NCBI GenBank assembly: GCA_005877675.1
Contig: VBNZ01000027.1
Coordinates: 42,011 to 49,071 of the forward strand
DNA from: Gammaproteobacteria bacterium
Lineage (GTDB): Bacteria; Pseudomonadota; Gammaproteobacteria; Xanthomonadales; Rhodanobacteraceae
Direction of reading: 5' to 3'
Length of the DNA stretch: 7,061 nt
Shown here: positions 1 through 5,617 of the stretch, piece after piece
Position numbering within the stretch: the stretch's first letter is position 1
Layout of the letters: each line of letters begins with the position of its first letter
Made by a program: the position numbers and the translations under genes
The notes under the pieces: generated by a model
What the model was told of the DNA's origin: nothing
The model's input: the letters and a program-made list of their open reading frames with translations, nothing else
Database searches by the model: none

Positions 1-171
1 GGCGCCGTCGAGAGCATCGCTTTGCACGAGCGTATTGATCTGCGCTGTGACCGGACTGAAGTCATACGCAGTCGTCGCTGCGCAAGCGCCGCCGCTCGCG
101 AGCAAAGCGGCAAGAACTCCGGTAAAACCGCATAAGCTCGGTTTGAATATTTCACGCGCAAATTGTTCCAT
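1..171 (-). CDS. Exported protein, probable beta-lactamase-family serine hydrolase (N-terminus only)
   Basis: The gene reads leftward from the ATG at 171 and is still open at the window edge, so only 57 residues are visible. They begin with a signal peptide: basic and polar residues at 1-12, a hydrophobic core at about 15-26 and a likely signal peptidase I site near residues 29-32 (ACAA). A cysteine at residue 30 lies in this area, but the preceding GGA is a poor lipobox. The mature part (YDFSPVTAQINTLVQ, then SDALDGA) resembles the first helix of secreted class C beta-lactamase/DD-peptidase-like hydrolases, where a helix ending in a Gly-Ala turn precedes the first beta strand. The catalytic SxxK lies outside the window, so the family call rests on a short stretch. 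The start is supported by GAAGG eight bases upstream (180-184, complement). The gene is divergent from the two-component operon and may share its control. Confidence 0.6.
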   Translation of the reverse strand, partial: MEQFAREIFKPSLCGFTGVLAALLASGGACAATTAYDFSPVTAQINTLVQSDALDGA

Positions 172-203
172 ATCGAATACCTTCGAACGAGAGGTTGGAC
201 CAT

Positions 204-226
204 CGCATGCAGCTGCCACGCATGCA
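204..226. repeat. Pair of 8-bp direct repeats in the divergent intergenic region
   Basis: CGCATGCA occurs at 204-211 and again at 219-226, a spacing of 15 bases. Each copy contains the palindrome GCATGC, and the palindrome GCAGCTGC (209-216) lies between them. The repeats fall in the probable 5' leader of the minus-strand serine hydrolase, 33-55 bases upstream of its start. This could be a regulator site or an mRNA hairpin. No specific regulator can be named. Confidence 0.35.
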
Positions 227-303
227 TCCTGTATCTGGAAACGCACGACGGTGTGTGCGGGTGACACGCCGGTGATGAGCGAATGTGTCTCACGCAGCTC
301 GCA

Positions 304-324
304 GAAATATTTCGTTACAAATAT
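304..324. promoter_or_regulatory. AT-rich palindromic candidate operator between the divergent genes
   Basis: The sequence shows ATATTT (307-312), six bases, then AAATAT (319-324), a perfect 18-bp inverted repeat. It overlaps a second perfect palindrome, GAAATATTTC, at 304-313. Together they form an AT-rich island in otherwise GC-rich DNA. It ends 13 bases before the -35 element of the predicted response-regulator promoter. OmpR-family operons are often autoregulated from sites just upstream of -35, so this is a reasonable candidate operator for the regulator or another dimeric factor. That role is inferred; only the symmetry is seen. Confidence 0.4.
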
Positions 325-337
325 GCGTGCTGCCCGC

Positions 338-366
338 TTGCCGCGCCTGCGCTGGCACGACATAGT
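338..366 (+). promoter_or_regulatory. Predicted sigma-70-type promoter of the two-component operon
   Basis: TTGCCG (338-343) and CATAGT (361-366) are separated by exactly 17 bases and match TTGACA/TATAAT at four of six positions each. The -10 element ends only eight bases before the ATG at 375, so transcription would begin at or within a few bases of the start codon. No Shine-Dalgarno is visible upstream of that ATG, which fits a leaderless mRNA. Confidence 0.4.
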
Positions 367-374
367 TCCGTGCC

Positions 375-1087
375 ATGGAAAGCTGCAACATCCTCATCGT
401 CGATGACGACCTGCGCCTGCGCGATCTGCTCGAACGCTATCTCGTACAGCAGGGCTTTCGCGCGCGTGGGGTCGCCAATGCCGCGGCCATGCGGCGTGCT
501 CTGGCCGAACACCATGTCGACCTGATCGTGCTCGATCTGATGCTGCCCGATCTCGCGGGGACCGAGATCTGCCGCAAGCTGCGCGAGCAGGAGCGCACGC
601 GCGACGTGCCGGTGATCATGTGCACCGCCAAGGGCGAGGAGATCGATCGCGTGGTCGGGTTCGAGGTCGGCGCCGACGATTACCTCGTCAAGCCGTTCAG
701 CGTGCGCGAGCTGATCCTGCGGCTCGAGGTGGTGCGCCGCCACAACCAGCCGACCCGGCGCGGCACGTCGAAGGGTCCGGAGCGGGTGCTGCGCTCGGGG
801 ACCATCGAGCTCGATCCGGACGCGTTCATCGTGCGGGTGGGCGGCAAGGAAGTGACGCTGGCGCTGCTCGAGTTCCGCATCCGTTCCAGACGCTGTCGCG
901 CGAGCGCCTCATCGCGCTGGCGCGCGGTCGCGAGCACGAGGCCTTCGATCGCAGTATCGATGTGATGGTGTCGCGCCTGCGCCGCCTGGTCGAGGACGAT
1001 CCGCGCGCGCCACGCTGGCTGCAGACCGTATGGGGCGAAGGCTATGTGTTCGTCCCGGATACGAGCGTAGAGGAGATCGCACGATGA
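375..1087 (+). pseudogene. OmpR-family response regulator, frameshifted in the DNA-binding domain
   Basis: This is the DNA-binding half of a two-component system. The receiver domain (residues 1-120) is intact: acidic cluster D10-D12, phosphoacceptor D54 (in LDLMLPD), T84 and the K106-P107 pair. The OmpR-type winged-helix domain starts at about residue 135 and reads in frame to EFR (870-878). There the frame breaks: frame 1 gives 29 unrelated residues and stops at 963-965. The rest of the domain (HPFQTLSRERL, ARGRE, the recognition-helix region with RSIDV and SRLRRL, and the GEGYVFVP terminal hairpin) continues in another frame from 878 to the TGA at 1085-1087. Compared with E. coli OmpR, about eight residues are missing, consistent with loss of about 22 bases. 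As written, the product has a receiver but no usable DNA-binding domain. The TGA overlaps the kinase start (ATGA). The defect could be real decay or a sequence error. Confidence 0.8.
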
Positions 1088-2370
1088 GGCGAGGCCCGAC
1101 CACGTTTGCCTTGATCTTCGCCCTGCTCGTCCTGGCACTCGTGCTGGCACTGACGCTGGCCAGCTGGTTGATGTTGCGCGTCGGAGCATTGGCGATCGCC
1201 GACCGCTATGCGCCGATGGTCGTTGCCACAGCAATGGCCGCCGATTTGCTCGCGGAACACGGCGCCGCGACTGGCAAGATCAATGTGCAGTTTTCGTCAG
1301 GACCGCCTGGCGAGCCGGCGACGCGGAGCGCATTGGTTTTTCTGGCGCGGAATGTCGCAGACTTGCTCGGCGGCGACGCGTCACGCGTCGTGGCGACGCA
1401 ATCTCCGGAATCACGGATATGGATACGCAGTGGTCACGATCCAAAGCGCTGGATCGTGTTGCCCGTACCGACGTATCGCATGGAGATCAGCTCATCCCTG
1501 GCGTTCGCCATGCTCGCGGCAGGGCTCCTCGCGTTGCTTGCCGCGACGATCGCCGCGCGCCTGCTGACGCGCCCGCTCGAACGTCTTTCAAAAAATGCCG
1601 GCGCGCTGCTCAATGGGGAAACGAACGACAACCTGCTGCGCGGCAGCCCGCGTGAAGTGCGCAGCCTTGCTGTCGCTATCGGCGATGCCGGCGAGCGCCT
1701 GCGCGAGGCGGCGCGCGAACGCGAACTGATGCTGGCGGGCGTCTCGCACGATCTGCGCACGCCGCTCACGCGGCTGCGCATCGCGCTCGAACTCGGCGAC
1801 GCGGCCGATGCACAGCGCCGCATGGATATGGTCGATGACCTCGAACAGCTCGACAACGCGCTCGAACAATGCCTCGCCTTCGTGCGCGACGGCCGCGACG
1901 AGGCGCTGCGCGAAATCGACGTCGCCGCGATCGCAGGACAGCTGATCGGCCTGCGCGCGCAAGCCGATGCCTGGCAGCTCGATGCGCCGGCAAGCTTGTC
2001 CGCCGCGGTGCGCCCAACCCTGCTGCGCCGCGCCCTCGCGAATCTGATGGACAACGCCGAGCGCCATGGCGCCGCACCGTTTGCGCTCGGCATCGCGCGA
2101 ACAGGCGAACGGCTTGCGATCACAGTTTGCGATCACGGCCCCGGTGTCGCGTCCGACCTGCTCGAACGTATCGGCCAGCCTTTCACGCGCGGCGATGCCG
2201 CGCGCGGCGGCAACGGCGGTGCGGGCCTGGGCCTGTCGATCGTCACGCGCATCGTGCGCATGCACGGTGGCGAGGTGCGTTTTCGCAACCGTGACGGTGG
2301 CGGCTTCGAGGCGCGGATCGAGCTGCCGCTTGCAGCATCGATGAGGTCTCCGGCAATGGCATTCGTATGA
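1084..2370 (+). CDS. EnvZ-type sensor histidine kinase
   Basis: This 428-residue inner-membrane kinase should autophosphorylate on histidine and phosphorylate the regulator encoded just upstream. The ATG at 1084 is chosen over upstream in-frame starts because it forms an ATGA overlap with the regulator's stop and has AGGAG at 1071-1075, eight bases away. In order it shows: transmembrane helix 1 (about 9-30), a periplasmic sensor region of about 105 residues, transmembrane helix 2 (about 138-160) ending in a Leu-Thr-Arg-Pro-Leu HAMP start, a HAMP linker (about 161-213), and the H-box VSHDLRTPLTRLR with phosphoacceptor H222. The ATPase domain has an N-box (N320-LMDNA), G1 box (D350-HGPG) and G2 box (GAGLGL, 379-384). 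All catalytic motifs are intact. The periplasmic domain matches nothing I recognise, so the signal is unknown. The 3' end overlaps the hydrolase start by four bases. Confidence 0.93.
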   Translation: MRRGPTTFALIFALLVLALVLALTLASWLMLRVGALAIADRYAPMVVATAMAADLLAEHGAATGKINVQFSSGPPGEPATRSALVFLARNVADLLGGDASRVVATQSPESRIWIRSGHDPKRWIVLPVPTYRMEISSSLAFAMLAAGLLALLAATIAARLLTRPLERLSKNAGALLNGETNDNLLRGSPREVRSLAVAIGDAGERLREAARERELMLAGVSHDLRTPLTRLRIALELGDAADAQRRMDMVDDLEQLDNALEQCLAFVRDGRDEALREIDVAAIAGQLIGLRAQADAWQLDAPASLSAAVRPTLLRRALANLMDNAERHGAAPFALGIARTGERLAITVCDHGPGVASDLLERIGQPFTRGDAARGGNGGAGLGLSIVTRIVRMHGGEVRFRNRDGGGFEARIELPLAASMRSPAMAFV

Positions 2371-3218
2371 AAATATATACTTTTTACTTTTTCACATTGC
2401 TGCTTTTTCTGTGCGGCCATGCACGGGCGCAACAGCGCATCGATGTGCCGCGCGCCGATGGCGCCACAACGCCGCTGATCGCGTACGAGCCTAAGGCAGC
2501 AAGAGGTTGTGCGCCGCTCGTGCTGCTCTCGCACGGCGCCGGCGGCAGCGAGGAGCGCGGCCTGCGTTATCTCGGCGAAGCGCTCGCGCGCGATGGCTGG
2601 CGCGCGATTGCGCTCGGACATCGCGAGAGCGGCATGCCGGTTTTGCGCAAGGATATGCGGGCAGACGGCTTCCACGCGGGCATCGCTGCCCTGGTCACCG
2701 ACACAAGCGCCTACAAGGCTCGCTTCATGGATATCGATGCCGCGCTCAAATGGTCGCAATCGCAATGCCATGCGCCATACAAAGTGCTGGCCGGACATTC
2801 GATGGGCGCGATCACCGTGATGCTCCAGGCCGGCGCGCGCAACAAGCTCAGCCTCAATGCGTCCGGCGCATTCGACGCCTATGTCGCGCTGTCGCCGGAG
2901 GGTCCAGGCATCGTGTTCCCCGACAATGCGTGGCAGCCGATCAAGGCGCCGATGCTGTTGATCACGGGTACAAAAGACAAGGGTCTCGACGGCGACTGGG
3001 CCTGGCGCATGCAGGCATTTGATGGGCTTGGTGCGGGCGCCTGCCGCTGGCTTGCCGTATTCGACGGCGCGACGCATATGAATTTCGGCGGACTCGATCT
3101 CACCGATCACTACAAGGCGCGCACCGCGGCGCTCGTAACACAGTATCTCGATGGAGTGCGTTCGGGACGCTGCCCGAATCTGACGGCAGCGCCCGGTATA
3201 ACGCTGCGCTCGAAATAA
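2367..3218 (+). CDS. Secreted alpha/beta hydrolase (esterase/dienelactone-hydrolase-like)
   Basis: This 283-residue exported hydrolase probably cleaves an ester or related bond in the periplasm or outside the cell; the substrate is unknown. A signal peptide spans residues 1-21 with a cleavage motif ARA-QQ. The fold's marks are an oxyanion-hole segment SHGAGGS (55-61), the nucleophile elbow GHSMG with S145, a probable acid at D204 in TGTKD and the catalytic histidine H237 in GATHMNFGG. The spacing suits a complete single-domain enzyme of the COG4188 or PAF-acetylhydrolase-like type. Several cysteines in the mature part could form disulfides. The ATG overlaps the kinase stop (ATGA, 2367-2370), indicating translational coupling. 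No good Shine-Dalgarno is seen. The first 12 codons are unusually AT-rich for this window, which may keep the initiation region unstructured. Being the last gene of the operon, it may be the system's output. Confidence 0.85.
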   Translation: MKIYTFYFFTLLLFLCGHARAQQRIDVPRADGATTPLIAYEPKAARGCAPLVLLSHGAGGSEERGLRYLGEALARDGWRAIALGHRESGMPVLRKDMRADGFHAGIAALVTDTSAYKARFMDIDAALKWSQSQCHAPYKVLAGHSMGAITVMLQAGARNKLSLNASGAFDAYVALSPEGPGIVFPDNAWQPIKAPMLLITGTKDKGLDGDWAWRMQAFDGLGAGACRWLAVFDGATHMNFGGLDLTDHYKARTAALVTQYLDGVRSGRCPNLTAAPGITLRSK

Positions 3219-3300
3219 CCAAACTCCTCAGGAAGCTCGCATTCCCGTGCGGCAGGAATCCATTCTCACGCCGGGTGTTCGCGTCGCCGCGCGGGTATGC

Positions 3301-3306
3301 GACACT
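3301..3306 (+). promoter_or_regulatory. Weak -10-like element directly before the ypjD-like gene
   Basis: GACACT (3301-3306) fits the A-at-2, T-at-6 pattern of a -10 element and ends six bases before the ATG at 3313. There is no Shine-Dalgarno in front of that ATG and no convincing -35. If used, it would give a leaderless transcript. The rest of the 94-base gap after the hydrolase stop contains no clear terminator. Confidence 0.25.
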
Positions 3307-3312
3307 TGACGC

Positions 3313-4110
3313 ATGCATGCGCTCGTCCTCACGCTGATCGCCACCGCGCTTTATCTCGCCGCCGCCGGCATCCTCGCCCTGCCTTTGCTGCACCGGCAGG
3401 CGCAACCGCGCGCACTCGGCCTGGGCCTGGCCGCACTGGCGGTCATTGGACATTTTGCCGTGCTGGTCGGCGCACATCGCGGCGGCGTGGACCTGCATTT
3501 CTTCGCCGCGCTGTCGCTGGTCGGTGCCTGCGTCGCTGCGCTGTGCTTGATCGTCAATCTGAGCCGACCCGTCGCGACGCTCGGGGTGATCGTGTTTCCG
3601 CTCGCCGCGCTGCTGCTCGGCGTGGACATGTTCTTTGCGCCCGCGACGCAGCCACTGCCGCTGGAATGGCAGATCAAACTGCACGTGATTTTCGCCCTGC
3701 TCGGTTACAGCGTGCTCACGCTCGCTGCGTTGTTCGCAATCCTGCTCGCGCTGCAGGAACGCGCGTTGCGCGCGCGGCATTTCAACGGCATCGTGCGCGC
3801 ACTTCCGCCGCTGACGCTGACCGAAGCGCTGATGTTCCGCCTGATCGGCGCGGGCTTCGTGCTGCTGACACTCACCCTGATCACCGGCATACTTTTCATC
3901 ACCAATCTGTTCGATCAGCATCTTGCGCACAAGACGGTGCTGTCGATCGCCGCATGGCTCGTGTTCGGTGCGCTGCTGTTCGGCCGCTGGCGCTACGGCT
4001 GGCGCGGCCGCCGCGCGGTGCAGCTCACGCTGGCGGGCATGACTCTGCTGCTGCTCGCATTTTTCGGCAGTCGCTTCGTGCTGGAAGTGCTGCTGCACCG
4101 GGTGCCCTGA
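3313..4110 (+). CDS. ypjD: YpjD/CcsA-family inner membrane protein (cytochrome c assembly-like)
   Basis: This 265-residue, very hydrophobic protein has about eight transmembrane helices (near 3-24, 34-54, 61-83, 88-108, 122-147, 174-197, 207-225 and 235-258). It belongs to the CcsA/HemX-like family (E. coli YpjD), related to haem-handling subunits of cytochrome c maturation. The molecular role of YpjD itself is not settled. Family signatures seen: KLH followed by ALLGYSVLTLAAL and LLALQER in helix 5 (H124), FRLIGAGFVLLTLTL in helix 6, the HLAHKTVLS segment before helix 7 (H203, H206), and the GRWRYGWRGRRAV loop. H47 is a further membrane histidine. The WGxxWxWD haem-binding motif of true CcsA/CcmC/CcmF is absent, as in other YpjD proteins. 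The length is normal. The start follows no Shine-Dalgarno. The gene converges on radA across a 50-base gap. Confidence 0.85.
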   Translation: MHALVLTLIATALYLAAAGILALPLLHRQAQPRALGLGLAALAVIGHFAVLVGAHRGGVDLHFFAALSLVGACVAALCLIVNLSRPVATLGVIVFPLAALLLGVDMFFAPATQPLPLEWQIKLHVIFALLGYSVLTLAALFAILLALQERALRARHFNGIVRALPPLTLTEALMFRLIGAGFVLLTLTLITGILFITNLFDQHLAHKTVLSIAAWLVFGALLFGRWRYGWRGRRAVQLTLAGMTLLLLAFFGSRFVLEVLLHRVP

Positions 4111-4160
4111 CGAATCGCCCTTGCCCGTTGCATGCCCACCGGAACGCGGCGGATCCCACC

Positions 4161-5494
4161 CTACGAAACTGCATTGAGCGCCTCGGACAGCCGCTCAACT
4201 GCAACAATTTCCATTTCTCCAATTTTACCTTTCTTCGGCGCGTTGGCCTTCGGCACGATCGCCTTGAGGAAGCCATGCGTGGCAGCTTCGCGCAAGCGCT
4301 CCTCGCCGTTAGGCACCGGGCGAATCTCGCCGGACAGGCCGACTTCGCCGAAAGCGACGAGCTTGTCCGGCAGCGGACGGTCGCGAAAACTCGACAGTAC
4401 CGCGAGCAGGGTCGGCAGGTCGGCCGCGGTCTCCTGCACGCGGATGCCGCCGACGACGTTGACGAATACATCCTGGTCGTACACCGCGGCACCGCCATGG
4501 CGATGCAGTACGGCGAGCAGCATCGCGAGGCGATTTTGCTCGAGCCCGAGCGCAACGCGGCGCGGATTGCCGAGTGATGACTGATCGACCAGCGCCTGCA
4601 CTTCGACCAGCAGCGGCCGCGTACCCTCGCGTGTGACCATCACCGCACTGCCCGGCGTCGGCGCGCCGTGCGCGGATAAAAAGATCGCGGAAGGGTTGGG
4701 CACTTCGCGCAATCCCTTGTCGCCCATCGCGAACACGCCGAGCTCATTGACCGCGCCGAAGCGGTTCTTGAACGCGCGCAGCACGCGGAAGCGCGAGCCC
4801 GATTCGCCCTCGAAATACAAAACCGCATCGACCATGTGCTCGAGCACGCGCGGGCCGGCGATGCCGCCCTCTTTGGTCACGTGGCCGACGAGGAAAATGC
4901 TCGTGCCGGTCTCCTTGGCGTAGCGTACGAGGCGCGCGGCGGATTCGCGCACCTGCGACACCGAACCCGGCGCGGCGGTCAGGGTTTCGGTCCAGATGGT
5001 CTGGATGGAATCGATCACCAGAACGCGCGGTATATCTTTCTGCACGTTTTCCACTATGCGCTCCACGCAAGTCTCCGCGAGGCAGCGCAGATGTGCGATC
5101 GGAAGTCCAAGACGCTGCGCGCGCGCCGCCATCTGCGCGAGCGACTCCTCACCCGACAAATACAGCGCAAGGTCGACTTGCCGATGCCGGGATCGCCGCC
5201 GACCAGCACGACCGAGCCCTCGACCAGTCCGCCGCCAAGCACGCGGTCGAGTTCGCCGATGCCGATGCGCGTGCGCGTTTCGCTTTCCGTCGCGACATCG
5301 GTCAACGCCGTTATCACAGCGCTCGTCGCGCCCGCATAACCTGCGCGCCGCACCGTGCCGCCATTTTTCGACGCCGGCTCGACAACGAATTCACTCAAGG
5401 TATCCCACGCGCCGCAGGACTCGCACTGTCCCTGCCATTTGCTGTATTCGGCGCCGCATTGATTGCAGACGTATGCGGTTTTGGATTTGGCCAT
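4161..5494 (-). pseudogene. radA: DNA repair/recombination ATPase RadA (Sms), frameshifted after Walker A
   Basis: RadA is a RecA-like hexameric ATPase/helicase that processes recombination intermediates and aids branch migration. Reading leftward from the ATG at 5494, the first frame gives a C4 zinc finger (C10, C13, C24, C27), the conserved RIGIGELDRVLGGG segment and Walker A GDPGIGKST (100-108), then leaves the family sequence just after STL (about 5168) and stops at 5054. The remainder reads in a second frame from ALYLSGEES (5168) to the TAG at 4161-4163: Walker B-like LVIDSIQT, the KNRFG motif with AVNELGVF, and the Lon-like C-terminal domain with RPLLVE, ALVDQS, NPRRVALGLEQNR and DVFVNVVGG. 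Against E. coli RadA about 13 residues are missing, implying loss of about 40 bases; restoring them gives about 457 residues, the normal size. As written, no single product has both Walker motifs, so RadA should be inactive. Whether the lesion is real or an assembly error is open. Confidence 0.88.
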
Positions 5495-5499
5495 GCGGC

Positions 5500-5505
5500 A
5501 TTGTA
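5500..5505 (-). promoter_or_regulatory. Predicted -10 element of radA, implying a leaderless transcript
   Basis: On the minus strand TACAAT (5505 to 5500) matches TATAAT at five of six positions and lies only five bases before the radA ATG at 5494. Transcription would start at the A of the ATG. No Shine-Dalgarno is present between or upstream. No good -35 is visible at a 16-18 base spacing. Confidence 0.4.
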
Positions 5506-5567
5506 AGGCGAGTCGCGTCTCAGCGTTCGCGACGCCGCGTGCGCGACCGCAAAAGCCCGCAGCCGCG

Positions 5568-5617
5568 TCCTTGCGGCCGCTTCAATGACTCTCGTGCGGC
5601 GTTACGCCCCGCAAGGA
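5568..5617 (-). terminator. Possible hairpin/terminator right after the TPR-protein stop
   Basis: TCCTTGCGG (5568-5576) and CCGCAAGGA (5609-5617) are perfect 9-base inverted repeats, with an inner pair GCCGC (5576-5580, overlapping by one base) and GCGGC (5596-5600). The structure directly follows the stop codon of the minus-strand TPR gene (5618-5620). A run of four Ts follows 13 bases later on the transcript (5551-5554, complement). The loop is long and the T run short, so a classical intrinsic terminator is uncertain. Confidence 0.3.

Noticed and set aside
1434..2265. Overlapping minus-strand frames opposite the kinase and, further on, the hydrolase
   Set aside because: Arg/Ser/Ala-rich shadow translations without motifs, covering a gene with intact H, N, G1 and G2 boxes.
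2376..2381. TATACT, a strong -10-like hexamer
   Set aside because: It lies inside the start of the hydrolase reading frame, within the signal-peptide codons. No -35 or suitable downstream start accompanies it, and the AT-rich Lys/Ile/Tyr/Phe codons explain it.
3240..3259. ATTCC ... GGAAT inverted repeat after the hydrolase
   Set aside because: Only five base pairs around a nine-base loop with no following T run; too weak to call a terminator.
3100..4098. Long minus-strand open frame opposite the ypjD-like gene, rich in Gln, His and Glu
   Set aside because: The composition is what the complement of a Leu/Ala/Val-rich GC-biased membrane gene gives. It has no domain signature, and the plus-strand gene is strongly family-supported.
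3297..4577. 426-codon plus-strand frame overlapping both the ypjD-like gene and radA
   Set aside because: Low-complexity Arg/Ala-rich translation with no family resemblance. It crosses two convergent, well-supported genes and arises from high GC in the third codon position.
4161..5159. Treating the downstream radA frame as a separate gene starting with TTG at 5159
   Set aside because: The family sequence continues upstream of that codon (ALYLSGEES), and the fragment would lack Walker A and the zinc finger. It is the second half of a broken radA.
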